From NCBI GenBank assembly GCA_014885115.2, contig WKLE02004293.1:1-38746 (forward strand): a DNA stretch of 38,746 nt, given 5' to 3'. The DNA is from Asterionellopsis glacialis. Its lineage: Eukaryota; Bacillariophyta; Plagiogrammaphyceae; Rhaphoneidales; Asterionellopsidaceae. Below the pieces are notes generated by a model. That model was not told where the DNA came from. It saw nothing but the letters and a program-made list of their open reading frames with translations, and did no database searches. Shown here in pieces: positions 7,855 through 20,219 of this stretch (positions are counted from its first letter, which is position 1; each line of letters begins with the position of its first letter). The translations under genes and the position numbers were made by a program.

Positions 7855-10800
7855 AAATATTACGTAGCTACCCGTGTTCGATTTGACTGAGCTGGGCGGT
7901 ACTGATCTAGACATCAGTACACAATATAAAACATAACAATACAGTAGGGTTTCTGTTTTTTGCATTTACTTACAATCTTTACTTGGAAGATTTTTGCATT
8001 CTGTACTGTACATTACGTTTGAATTTCTTTTCCTTTGTCCGGTGCACAAACAAAACCAATGAAAAAACAGATTCAAAGATAGCTACGAAACTCTTTTCTG
8101 TACAATCTTCCCGATTCGACTTTCATCTATTTGTTATATGTTGTTGCATCAAGGTGCAAACTAGGACCCTACAGTGTATAAGGAATACTGTAGGTGTTCA
8201 AGGTCTTCCTTCTGCCAGAAGCTTATGTAAGTCCTTACTAAAAGCTTCAAGAACCCTTCAAAGTCTTACTAGACAACACCTCAAATTTTGACTGTGACCT
8301 AAATTTTTTTTTATAAAATTTCCCTCTCTTTACGGTGATGATTCACATGGTCATCTCTGGGATCTAGGTATTTCTTTTGATCCAGTATCCCATGTGGAAC
8401 ACATATCCTCCTGCAGAATATTTCTATACTACAAGTCCAGTAACAAAGTAAGTATACAATAAGGGTTCTATGTTTGACTGCATAGGCAAACCAGCAGGTA
8501 ATACTCTCCAACTTTTTAATATGCTAACCCAATACTACAAACACAAAATTCAATTCAATAATTCCTTGTAGATGTTTATCTGATCATTTAAGGGCAGCTA
8601 TCTATTGTATTGCACTATAACTATTTGAAGATGGCTCCAGGTTCTGGATATACCACATCTAATTTTACTCCTCTGGACACACCAAACATTAATGTTTAAA
8701 GGCATTGGTAACAGGGTCATATGCAATGAGTAATAGGGGGCAGCAATGGGCCAGTGATGATTCATGCTTTGTGATTACACTGTATCAATAACATGCAAGT
8801 CAGTAATTTTTTGCAAGCTTGTTGCTAGTGCACCAATTGTACAGTTTCAAAGATGGGACAACATAACAGGATCTGCTTTGCAGTGGCTGCATCTACCTTT
8901 TTACTCTCATCATAGAGAATTGAACAGAAGAAATTATCAGTCTTTGCTAAATTACAAGTACTAACAAGAACAAGAATTGCGCTGCCATTTATTTAGTAAC
9001 TTTCCCATTGTAACTAGAAGAATCAGATAAGTACCAAGGCTAAATGCTTGTCAAAGATCCTACCATTGCTTTTTCTTTGGCTCCTAAGGATATTCCAATC
9101 ATACAATTGATGTGTAAGCAGTTCTAACAAAGTGCATGCTTCTTCTGCTAATCCTCCATAGGATTTTTGTTGCTTGCCTGTTATCTAAGCCATCTACTCT
9201 CTGGGTTCAAAGGTTCCGGTTGTGCTTGTTTCTTTAAAATTAAGTGCAAATCCTTCTTTGTTAGTACTGAACTGATTCTTCTTAAGAATTAAATTGGCAC
9301 TTTGATGCAAAAGAAGAATAACAGCCTATTCTCCTAGCTTAACCCACAGGTTGTTATCCACCCTGACTGCAATGAGGGGGAGTAATGATCTGGCACCAAC
9401 TGTAGGCTTCTACTGTATCTGTTGGTGGATATGCTGGTATCCACATTGTATGTAGCTAGGATTGGGTGGAGCAGTAACACTGTTACCATCTTTGGATGAA
9501 AAGGTATCATTATGGTTGTTGGGGGCATAATTAATACTAATGTTGGTATTATTGTCATCATCTTGCATGAGTGAGATTCTAGACATTTCATCTTTGTCAT
9601 TCTTCCTGATTTGAACAAAAAATTAGCCTTTTTTCTGGTCTTTTATTGTATTTGTGTCTGACAATACTAGTTCTTGGGAAACCATGGTAGCTGGGTCTAC
9701 TGTGGTATCAATGATATTGAAACACTGATGATTTGATCAACTATTGTTCATTCATATGTATAGGCACTACATGCAGTGTATTTTGTGGTTTCTTTGTTGG
9801 TATTTGTGACACTCCTAAATAAATATTTTTATGTGAACCCAGTTTTTTTTTGTAGGATGTCATGGGTGTTCAATGGTGGGTGGGTATATTGGTTTGACAT
9901 TTGCAACTCACTGCAATACCTCCTACCAAAAATGTTTGATATTGGTGTTCTTGTTGTTATTCATAGCTATTCAGAACAAAGATGTTTCTTATGCTGTATG
10001 AGAAAAGGTGTACTATTTGTAGGTTTTTTGGTGATTATTTCTTAATGTAGAATTAAAAGAACTTTTCTTTGTCTGATTAACAAGATGAGCAAAGAAAGGA
10101 CCCAATCTAGTAAAGTACCAACAATAAAAACAAGGGCTTTATCGTGTCCAGTAATTAGATGAAGTATGGTATTGTATGCACTTTATGATTTCATATTGTC
10201 TTAGTTGATGCTAGGAAGTAAACAAAAACAAACTATAGTAGTACTGTGGACCCTCTTTATTGTTACACTAGTACTAGACTTTTGCTCCAGATAAGAAGAG
10301 GCATTGTGTGGTAAGTTTTATTTAGTGACAGCATTCTGACCTGCTCAGTGTTGGTTTTTACATATAGTAATCAATATTTGGGGGGTACCTTGACTACATG
10401 ATGTGCAATACTGTCTTTTCTTACAAAGAAGGAATGTAATATTACTAGTTTAATATTTCATTGGTGAAGCAAAATCTAGATGAAGCACTTTGAATGCAAC
10501 TTTGGTTACCCATTTAAGAAGAGTACACTGTTTTATGATTGTAATATTGAAGAATAGTATAGTAACATTGGTGGTTACTATATTCTTGTATTTTTAAGAG
10601 ATTTTTTGTTTAGATTTACTATTTGTTTACATAGGTATTGAGGTTTTTATTTTTGTGTGTGTGTAGTATTTCCAGGTAATCATTGAAATTATGCTTTACC
10701 CTTTCTTTTTTGTGAAGTCAACATGTTGTTTACTTTTTATCTTTGGTAGTGAATTTTGCACTGTATCTACTGAATAATCATCATTGAACTTTCTTTAAAC

Positions 10801-12394
10801 TGACTCTTCCTTGAACCACAACTTATCTTTTTCTAGTTACCCCTGCTTAATCATCTTGTATTTCTTGTATAAATTATTATTACGTTGATAATAATCCAGT
10901 TTTATTGTTGTAATATTGTACTAGAAGATGTATGCATTATCAATAATAGTCCCTGCCCAGTGCCATACTAGAAGCTTATTACTCTTGTTGCAACATCTGT
11001 TTATCTTTGGTTTAACACATTTTTAAACCTTTAAAAGTTTGAAGAAACTCAAAACTGCACAAAAAAAATTGTTGAGCAGGAGCAGCATCACCTGAAAATC
11101 AAATTTCTTTCCAAAGTTAAATAGTTCATGTGCTCATGTCCTCTTTTAAAAAATTCATACACAGGTAGTGAAGTTGGACCAACAATTTAATAAAATATTT
11201 GTCCTATTACTGGATTCTGAAACTTCAGTTATGAATCCAATTTAGAGGTGTTACCAGACTATGATTTCATTCCAAGCAATATTCCCCATTATTTCACCCA
11301 GACTCTTCATTAGTTGATAATTTTTAATATTGACTTGGTTTGTTGTATTTTGTTTGATATGGAAGTTTAAAAAGAAGATGTTAAGAGAGAATTATGTTTT
11401 CTCACAATAATGCAAACAGCTTCCCTAGCTATGTAAGAGGTATAAAATACACTTGTATAATTGATAATATTATGGTTATTGTATACCCTCCTTGTCTGTA
11501 TTTCTTTTGGCTCTTCTTGAAAAAATTCTGAGGTAAGAGGTCATCATCCTCTAGTGATCACTGGTTGCTGAAACCATGAGAGAACAACAAGAAGTGAAAA
11601 GGAAGGAAAAGGCTTTTTGTACTGGATATTTGGGAACAGAGAATTTTGATGTAGCACACAGAACTCTTGTTTGCCAGTGTTACATTTTTCAAAGTTTAAT
11701 CCTGGATGGAAGTTGACATTATCAACAACAAAAATGTAAATCTGTTTGATACTGCTATGATTAATTACTACTAGAATAGCAAGTTATAAAGGCTTGACCA
11801 TATATATATCCCATAAAAATATGACACACTGCAGTGCAAAGATGAAGTACAGGGACCTTATACAGAAAAACAGCAAAGATTACTACAGTAAGTCTAAAAT
11901 CATGAGACACCATGCAGCACCTTGAATTCTTATATTTTAATAATATTAATGAAAAACAGGTACAAGGTTGTCAACTTCCTATTAGACTTCTCCTTTTGTA
12001 GTGTTTAAAAATTCAACAAAGAAAATCCCTCTTGTTATTCTTAGTAAAGAAGTGGCATAAATTTGCCAAGAGGAGGAGAGTCAGCAAATGATATGTAAGA
12101 ATTTTTGAAGAGAATTTGTTGTCTTATTAATTACAAATTTTGAAAAATCCTTTTGTTCTTTCTTCTTGGGTACTGTTTTTGTTTGAATCCAAAAAGCCAG
12201 TTCTAAATTAGTATCTGTCCCAATAAAAAGTTCCAACTCAAATTATTTCTGAAACATAATTTATAATTTCTGTCAAATATACCTTTGGAGATTTCTTTGT
12301 ATGTAGTGTTGGTAGACTGCTGATGCTACACTGGATGAGTTCTTAGCATGGATGATGCACTAAATGATAATATTAAGGCAGCTGGAATGTAAGC

Positions 12395-12462
12395 AATAAA
12401 TTAGTTTTTTATATATATTAAAATATAAATGTATACATATATATACAAATATACTATAACAA
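12395..12462. other. Extreme AT segment
   Basis: This stretch is dominated by TATATA and AAATAT runs; the line 12421-12480 holds only 10 G or C in 60. It directly precedes the 163-bp tandem duplication. Such easily unwound DNA is seen at replication origins, scaffold attachment sites and low-GC diatom centromeres, but nothing more specific can be read here. Confidence 0.4.
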
Positions 12463-12475
12463 TTATGAATTGGTG

Positions 12476-12802
12476 TTGAAAATAGTTTATCTTGTTTTTT
12501 TGTCTTCCTTTCTCCAAAAAAAATTCAGAATTAAGTCTACAACAGGAGTCAAATACATTATACATTCCATTGCTTTAAACAATAAGAAAATAATAGTAAT
12601 TTTGTGTTGTATTCTGGTAGGCAGAAGAAATTATAATTTTGAAAATAGTTTATCTTGTTTTTTTGTCTTCCTTTCTACAAAAAAAATTTAGAATTAATTC
12701 TACAACAGGAGTCAAATACATTATACATTCCATTACTTTAAACAATAAGAAAATAATAGTAATTTTGTGTTGTATTCTGTTAGGCAGAAGCAATTATAAT
12801 TT
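12476..12802. repeat. Tandem duplication, two copies of a 163-bp unit
   Basis: Copy 1 (12476-12638) and copy 2 (12639-12802) both begin TTGAAAATAGTTTATCTTG and end with a GGCAGAAG-AATTATAATTT motif. They differ by a handful of substitutions, for example CC/AC in the TTTCTNCAAAAA segment and G/A in CATTGCTTTAA. The two similar small open frames in this area (73 and 60 codons) are by-products of the duplication. The two copies keep each other's CpG-free composition. There is no sign of a third complete copy. Confidence 0.85.
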
Positions 12803-15407
12803 CAAAATGTTTAAAACATAGGTTAATATATGGACAATGCTTTAAGGAAAGTCCAGACTGAAAATGCCTATGATTATTCAACTTGCACTTCTGGAGACTG
12901 TTGCTTTTTAATTTTTTCCTGACATCTGGAAAGGGAAAATTATAAAACTAGACTCTGCTGTTAATATTCCATGCTTTAGTTTGTTTGGTTTTTTCTAAAA
13001 AGATCATCCATGATATCTGTTGGTGCTATGTTACCTCTCACACACAACTATCTTAAATGACTAGTGCACTGCTAAGCTCTAAGAATAGAGTCATTTTTTT
13101 TAGCAGCAAGAGTTCTAAACACAGCATTTTTGAAAAATATCTATATCATGTATACCAGTGTAATACTCATCTTGACACAAGATAATATTTGTAAGAGATA
13201 CTAGCAGAAATGTATTATAAGAAAAAGTAGCATATTCTTCTTTGACTATGTGCAGTTGCTTATCATCCTCCTCCACATGATGCACTTTCCACCACATTAT
13301 TTCATATAGGTCTACTTTGTATTTGCTGGAAATAACTCTTCAACTAAACCAATCACACAATTCATACTCCTAATTAAACAAATACTACCTAAAAAAATAT
13401 TTAGGACATTTGTCTGAAACTCCTCTCATAAAGATAAGCCACTATATGGGAGATTGGGAGATTGTCCATACGCTTTTAAAAAAATTGTTGCTGTGAACCA
13501 CCACCAGTTATGGATAGTAGTAATCACAACCTGTACATTGATATTTTAGTTGATTTAGTAGTAGATATAATGCCCTGAGTTATTAGAAAACTTTCATATT
13601 ATTCTTGTATCTAAAAGCACTATTTATGGTTAATGATCCTTGGTATGATGGCATAATTCTCTGAATAATTAATGCAGTCCACATTTTGATTTAAGCAATT
13701 AGCTTAATGGATGTATCCAAGATTAGATTGATAAAATTTTGTGGATTTGCAAAACTCAAACTTTAGCAGGATGAAAGATTTCACCATGATAAGATTTTCA
13801 AATAAAGTTCTGTGAAAGAGCATTTTTAAAGTGCTCTTTGATTTTTAAAATGTTATACACAACCACCTATGTAGTTCTTTTCTTTTGCATGCATTGTAAT
13901 GCGATGGTAAAACAACTTTATCACATGAGACCAAAGTACTAAAAACATACTACAAGTAATAATCTTATTTTTGAGGACTGCAAAAAGAAATATTCATTGT
14001 TTTTCTTTGTAATAGCAGAATACACATTATGCATCATGATTATCCTCTGTGTTTCTAATCACAAGGAGCTTAATTCTCAGGGGTTGCTCATTCCTTGTTT
14101 CTTATGTGTTGTGTTTACAACTGGTCACCTCCTTCTTGTTTTTGTTATATATGATATTAACTTTATTCTTGCTTACATAAATATATCTGTTTCTATCATT
14201 GATTTCTCTCATTGAGCACTTTCCTTGGCAGCTTAGTCTGATGTCTACTAGCTCCTTTTTTACTCTTTCTTTTGGAAATTAGTATTATTCTGTATTCTGC
14301 TGAGTATATATATTTGCATCTACTCCAATCTTCACTTTGTTCTTCCAGTACTAGTGTTACAGCTAAAATGGTTTTCTTGTTTACTCCTAGACAGAGTAGT
14401 GGTATTTAGGGTGTATGACAGGGTACAACAACAAACCAGTCCAAAATCTTGTAGTAGCCTCTCAAACCAGCCACTCCTTTCTTCAGAGGAGTATATCTTT
14501 TTCCACTGAAAGTAAATATAGACATTTGAAACCACTATTTGATCACCAATTTAATATACATTTGCCTTGATGCCTATCTACTAAGGTGCTTGTGAATGTT
14601 ACCAGGAGCAGAAATCAGGATTATTGTTAACCAGTACATGTTTTGTTCAATAAAGAACCAGGTGACATGTGTCAGATTGTGATGCATACTAATTAGGAAA
14701 GATATGTTTCAAACAAATGCCACAAAAGAAAGTGAGTAGTAAGAATGGCCTATACAAGAAATACAGTATGATTAATTATTTTTAGCGAGGCATTAGTACT
14801 GTTACCCATCATGTCATTAAAATATGAGGTCAAACAATCAGTGAAGCACACATTTAATGTGGAAAGGAAGCACCTTGCATACTATACTACACAATTCTTT
14901 CTTCAGTGTAGATTAGTCATAGTCTACTAATTTTAATCTTAACATTATAAAAGAAGTAGTCAGTAGCAAGAACAAGCTAATGGTGTGTTTTTGTAAAAAA
15001 TAATAAAATACAACAACAAAACAGCATCACACTGGTGTATTCTATCTGATTAAGAAGATGGGAACTTTTGGATCTTTTTTCTTCCTCTTGAAACTTGACA
15101 ATCACACATGCTCCTTTTCTCATTATTTTCATCAAGACAAGAAGGTACTAAAATTTTTGTAATGGGGTTTATTTGCTTTGTGCCCAGTGTAGTATTTTTT
15201 TCTCTCTCCTTAAAACTTGACATTCACACTAGAACAAATCACCAAAAAATTGTGCTTTGGTAGGTGTTTGCTTACAACTTTTACTTTAACCTAATAACCT
15301 ACAATGTTGTTTGGAAATATTCTTCTTTGATTTGTCTCTTTTTTTGATCCTCCTAGGTGGTTACCCACAAAAATCTTTTTTGCTTAGTAGGAGGAAGCAT
15401 GCAGTAA

Positions 15408-16219
15408 CGATATTAGTTTTGGATTATATCGGGTGGACAATATCAGTTTTGGATTATACAGGGTGCCAGTAAAATCTTGTTGCCTATTCTAAACTTGACC
15501 AAACCTTCTAAAATGGCTCGGGAAAATACAGTACCCTATTCTGCTATTGGTTGGAATGGATCCTGTGTAAGGAACACTGTGATTCTGCAAATCCTCCACA
15601 GACAAGGGTACAACCAGCATCACTAGACTAAAAGAATTGACAGACCCAAGAAGATCTCTGTATTTTTATGATACACAAAAGTGCTGTTAAGCATCACATT
15701 CCACTTCAAAAAGCCTATTCATCTGTGAGTGGATATTGTAGGCTTGCAAAATGATCAACAAATTGTTCTTCTACAGAGCTTAGGTCCCCAAACCTGTACT
15801 AGATTAACGACACTGCTGAGAATTTCGGTACAGAAAACAGTTGCTTCATATTTCTTATTGCAGTATCATAATATTGCAGACTCCTTAAAAAGAAATCGCA
15901 TACAGTATCTCTGATTTTGGTAATTCGATGGATGGTGCTCACTACGAACTTGCAATGCTTTATTTACTTTTAAGGAATCATTCTTTAAAGGAGATCCGTT
16001 AAAAGATCTTTCTCCTTCGTTATCTGGAGTTCACAGTACATGGACACGACGGGACCACAACTGAGATGTCAAACGTTCATTGCATCCGTACAAACACCAA
16101 TAATAAATATCAGTTGCTATAAAAATATCTTGCTATATTTACAGTGTCATTTGTAAAACCTGTCAGTGCCTACTGACTCTACAATACCAGTTACAAGCCT
16201 CCCACGGTGTTGTGTACTG
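15408..16219. other. Right border of the CpG-poor tract and 3' flank of the S1-domain gene
   Basis: No gene is supported. CG frequency rises again from 15408, reaching normal density by about 15800. It begins with a 30-bp direct repeat (listed separately) and ends in the downstream region of the minus-strand S1-domain gene. Confidence 0.5.
15410..15467. repeat. Direct repeat, two copies of ~30 bp
   Basis: ATATTAGTTTTGGATTATAT followed by CGGGTG is repeated 30 bases later as ATATCAGTTTTGGATTATAC with AGGGTG. The repeat sits exactly where CpG returns, at the right edge of the CpG-poor tract. One of its CG sites in copy 1 appears as CA in copy 2, consistent with deamination. Confidence 0.7.
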
Positions 16220-17705
16220 TTACTTTCTCTGCCAAGTTCCTACTTCAACACCACTTTCTAAAGTTGATTCCAACTCCTGAATCATATCACAGACCTTGAG
16301 TTGTGTTTTGAGAGTATCTATGCTATCGTCATCTAATAGGCCGACCTCATTATCTACAGATCCACCTTTGTTCACTCGGTCAATGATAGCTGCCATGTTG
16401 ACACCATTTTTTCTATTCGTTGTGCGCATTGTACAGGCCATAGTTTTCTTATTCATATCTACGTCCGTGATTTCGACTTGTACCTTTTGACCAACCTTAA
16501 GAATGTCTGCAACATCAACAACTTTCTTTTCTGACATCTGGGACTTATGCAACAGAGCGGAGTTCTTGCATCCAACATCAACAAATGCACCGTAGTCTGT
16601 CAGAGATAGAATTTTACCCTCTATGGTTTCACCCACCTTCATCTGTTTTATAGATTTACGTCTAGTCTTTTTCTTTCTGAGACTAATTCTTACTTCGCCT
16701 TTTTCTTCATCAACAGATAAGAACCTCGCGTTTTCAATATATTGACCCTTTTTCAGCACATCGTTAATATCATTGACCTTCTCGTCTCGTATCTGTGAAA
16801 TGTGAAGAAGTGCACATCCCATGCGTGTTCCAGGGATTGCGTACTTCGTCTGTACAAACGCACCGAAAGAGCACAAGTCGACAATTTTTCCTGACACTTC
16901 TGAACCAATAACAATATCTTTTAGTGGAAGAAGTTTTCCTGGACGTTTTGATCTCTTACCGTTCTTGGCCTTGGTAGTCTTGGATCCATTCCTCTTCTGT
17001 CCCTTGATCTTGTTCGACTTCTTCTCAGTCTTGGTAGGCTGCTTTGTCTCTACGGATGTTGAATCAACCACCATTTCAATTGCTTGCTCTGCATCCTCGG
17101 CACTAATGGCGTTTTTTGAGGATGGATTCTTCTTGTTACGTCGATACCGGTAGCCATATCTGCTTTTACTACCTTTCCTGTTGTTCTTTTTGGACTTGGC
17201 CACAGTCCCATTAACCTTGGGTGTATTCTTCTTTGCAGATCCTCGAACTGCTCCACCGTTCTTCTTCATTGGTGTCTGTTCTGTTTTCCCATTAACAGCT
17301 TTTGAACGTTCAACTTTTTTTTGTTTTTGAGGTGCTGTCGTTGTGGTAGGATTGGCAACCACAGCCCGGCTTGAACTAATTGTTCCATATCCCAATTTAG
17401 CCGGTACGGACGGGTTCACGGTAAATCCTGCATCGAATAGGGAAACGGTGAAAGTGCAGTTAGAGGAGATGGCTATCAGCAAGGCACTTTATCAGAACAC
17501 AAGAGGTCGTATAAAAGTAAGCACTGCCAATGCAAAAATAGCTAGCAAGGAAGAAAAACTGAAATTTTGTCATCGCAAGTCTCATTTTTGTTCTTTGTAA
17601 AATGATTTTCTTACCATCGACACAAAGAGGTGAGTTGGCTACAACTGTGGCAAAAACGCATGCAATTGCCACATGAGGCCATCGAAGGTGCTGAAACATG
17701 ACCAT
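16220..17705 (-). CDS. Two-S1-domain RNA-binding protein with signal-peptide exon, probably plastid-targeted (2 exons)
   Basis: Exon 1 is 17705-17615 and exon 2 17427-16220, joined across a 187-nt intron (GTAAGA...ATGCAG) in phase 1; 432 aa. Exon 1 gives a signal peptide (MVMFQHLRWPHVAIACVFAT) ending ...CVDG, and the first residues of exon 2 are FTVNPS. A cleavage before that Phe fits the diatom plastid presequence rule of an aromatic at +1. Residues 40-200 are Lys/Ser/Asn-rich, probably disordered and RNA-binding. Two S1 OB-fold domains follow at ~204-282 and ~295-364. They have the signatures G-x-V-x-G-K-I-V-D-L-x-x-F-G-A-F-V and G-K-I-L-S-L-T-D-Y-G-A-F-V-D-V, each with the L-L-H-x-S-Q strand and a G-Q-x-(V/I)-x-A/V-x-(V/F) strand. 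The family includes ribosomal protein S1, EF-Ts/PSRP relatives and plastid RNA-stability factors. A role in plastid translation or RNA binding is likely but unproven. The alternative in-frame ATG at 17699 shortens the protein by two residues. Confidence 0.85.
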
Positions 17706-20219
17706 GGCCACTCAAACAAAGCTCGTGAAGTAGAAGCAAATCTTTTGTCTGTTTTTCACTGATGAGAAAAATAAATTCTAACACAGATGAGAATAATATC
17801 CATTGGTGAGCGCACAAACGATACATACTACGGGCAAAGCATGCAAATCGATGACTCACTGAACGGTGTGACTGCAGTGGCTGTGTCGCGTGTCCGACAT
17901 TACGAAATGGTGGCGTCATGCCAACATCAGCAAAGAACTGTTACATCATCATCTCCGGGTCTTCTCTTCAATACGTAGGAAGGCAATCCCAGATTTTTTT
18001 GTATGTTCTTTGTAGTCAGAAGAACGAATTGAACGGAGTGTATTATAAGTAATATTTTTTACGTGCTTTGGACTTTATCAATAGCTGCTGATTCACTTTA
18101 TCCGTCTCCGTGGCATTGTTCGTTTCTGTTGGAAACTACGACGTCATTCCTTCTTCCTTTGAAGAATTGTGTTCGCTATAAGCTTCATAAATATATCCAG
18201 TGTAATATGCTCGACATATATTATAAGGATTGATCAAGGAAAGACGATTTCTTATGTAATTTTGACATAAATTGATATCACTAAAACATATATACCAGAT
18301 ACTACCTGGGGTACTGTCTGTGTAACAGGTATATACCAGGTACAGTAGCTAGGACTAGTCTAGGACCCTACCAGGTGCCAACCTGGGGTACCGGTAAGAC
18401 ATATTAATACCTGGTACTGGTACTGGAAAGCTGAAAATTAAATTACCTGGTTCGTCTGCAAAATGTTTTTTTTTAAAGAAATACGGTCCATGTATAATCA
18501 ACTACCACGGGCCTAGAGGACGGGACGATGATGAACGGGGAGGATGTCCACACCAGAGTCTAATGCCTACATTATCGTTATTCTCTCTTACTGTTTGAGG
18601 AGACAATCTTTCTGTGTAAGTGAAGTTGTTATCTCCAAAGGAGAATGACTGACTACCAGGTACCAGCAATGGTTGGCTCAATTTTGATATAAAGGTGGAG
18701 GATGCTTTCGAAGTCCTGGTCTAGTTGGTCATGAAAGACTATTTTTTAAAGAAACTTCAGGTCCAGATAGATGCACAGTGTTCACTCTGCACATAAAGAG
18801 ACTATCGAAGTTGGTTGTTTCTGATAACTATCCAGGCTTCAGGTACGCACAAAAAAATGAGTGGTCTACTCAAACCTAATCTGTTGGATATCAAGTTCCA
18901 GACAGTTGGTGGATGTTCAATCCTATGTTTACGTTAGTATTGGTATTCACATATGTGATCGAGGATTCTTGGTTTGCAAAGAAAGATTGCTATTATCTAT
19001 CATGAGAAGAATGTTGTCTTCATAGTTCCAGACGAGATGGTATCTGCAGAAGAAATTTCTAATTCAATCATTGATCATAGTCTCACTTTGTTCAAATGTT
19101 GCAGTTTAAAGAAACAGCAGTGACCCATAGAGATATTAGTACCCTCTTGCTGTGTTGGAGATCAAATGATATTATCCTATGTTGCAAAAGTGCATAAAAT
19201 AACATTAAATGTGTTTCCTGCTGATGCAAGACAGATTTAGCTTCACACAGGATAATCACGCAGGTACAGACGCTCTCTTCTTTTTGATTAGATTGTTGAT
19301 TGTTGCTGAAGTCTGTACTTCTGTGTCAGACATTGGTTTCTTTTGAAATGCATATTTAGTATACAAGAGTGTCCATATCGAATGATTCAGTATCACCCCG
19401 ACTAGCTATAACACTTCATTCCGAAAGTCACGAATGGTTCAAAAAACATTCAGAAGTCAAATTGAAGTTTGATTTGTCCTTTAGGGAGGGAAAAAGTTAA
19501 ACAAAGATTTACGGTTAGGATGAAAGGAATGTGAGTTTTCAACAAACTTATTTTTTATAACACGAAAATCCGGTACTGTACGAGTACACTCCGACGAACA
19601 TCGAAATCCCCACGGATTTACGGGTCTTCGTTTTAAAAATCTTGCCATTCACACGGCGAAGTTGGTCCATAATTTTCTAACCACAATTAGCTCATTCGAA
19701 CAAAAAATTTTATTGTGTTGTCAATCGTCCACGTCGTGGTAATTCATTAGACTAGCCCGAGACGAGTTTTCATTCTCCACGTTTCATTGCTGCAGTAGTA
19801 AGGTTCACGCATCTCTGGAGAAAAACTAATCCATACGACGACTTGAGATAATAGCAACGAAAGCCCTTCTTCATTTCCAGTCGACCACTTGTATCATTTC
19901 TTATCAAATCAATTCTATTGTGCCGGAAAGTTCATCCCTCCCTCCCGTCCATTGATTTGAGAAGAAGTTGCCCAGTGTACACCGGGTCTTTGCTCCTTTG
20001 TGCCGTTCTGTTTTTACCCCTTGAAATCTACACGGGTTTGTAGGTCCTACTTTCGGTGTTAGTTCGGTAGTTTACGACAAACTCAAATTTGTGTGTGTCG
20101 GAGATTGATTCTTGTCGGTGATTTAACGGTTAAATTCACGAACTAGAACGAGCATTCATTTTCTACGAACCTGAAAATTTCTGCGCCGGAAGGGACAGCT
20201 AATTTTTTCGAACTTAATT
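17706..20219. other. 2.5-kb shared upstream region of the S1-domain gene and the STAND gene
   Basis: No open frame with protein features. A cluster of the TACCWGGTA palindrome lies at 18291-18454, with a further copy at 18654. The last ~800 bases are presumably promoter and 5' leader of the STAND gene. A similar string, TTTAAAGAAA, recurs near 18473, 18747 and 19107, which could be weak dispersed repeat material. CG is present at normal density. Confidence 0.5.
18291..18454. repeat. Cluster of TACCWGGTA/GGTACC palindromic repeats
   Basis: The segment is built from overlapping variants of one short palindrome: TACCAGAT, TACCTGGGGTAC, TACCAGGTA (18335), TACCAGGTGCC, AACCTGGGGTACCGGTA, TACCTGGTA (18409), CTGGTACTGG and TTACCTGGTT. 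Related clusters or single copies occur elsewhere in intergenic DNA of this window (3873, 18654, 29180, 29332, 33166, 33570-33870). Reverse-complement symmetry makes each copy a potential dimer-binding site or a small hairpin. Confidence 0.75.

Larger units (their letters stand above)
8118..15407. other. 7.3-kb gene-free tract almost lacking CpG, AT-rich
   Basis: Reading every line, I count only 8 CG dinucleotides in 7.29 kb (near 8332, 8980, 9216, 10143, 10883, 13471, 13902, 14786), with no CG at all for about 2.6 kb between 10884 and 13470. Base composition is about one-third G+C by eye, so around 200 would be expected by chance. TG and CA are plentiful. Immediately left, 7861-8117 has CG at normal density, and right of 15407 it returns at once (15408, 15430, 15516). 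No open frame exceeds about 95 codons, none shows a protein family, and I saw no tRNA, rRNA or intact transposon ends. The composition suggests a long-methylated, mutationally decayed region (old transposons, heterochromatin, possibly a centromere). The G+C figure is an estimate. Confidence 0.8.

Noticed and set aside
7073..7867. 264-codon plus frame and 115-167-codon minus frames over the transporter gene
   Set aside because: They are out-of-phase shadows of exon 2 of the UAA/SLC35B gene; only the frame with the transporter signature and a matching exon 1 is supported.
7876..7900. GTTCGATTTGAC, which looks like a tRNA T-loop
   Set aside because: No matching acceptor stem or anticodon arm at the right distances; no tRNA could be folded from the flanks.
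9334..10045. 94- and 89-codon frames inside the CpG-poor tract
   Set aside because: They are low-complexity, AT-driven frames with no codon bias or conserved motif; nothing separates them from chance.
12470..12821. Two similar small ORFs (73 and 60 codons)
   Set aside because: Their similarity is fully explained by the 163-bp tandem DNA duplication; the translation has no protein character.
8118..15407. Intact retrotransposon or DNA transposon as an explanation of the tract
   Set aside because: I saw no reverse transcriptase, integrase or transposase motifs, no long terminal repeats and no terminal inverted repeats. A fully decayed element cannot be excluded.
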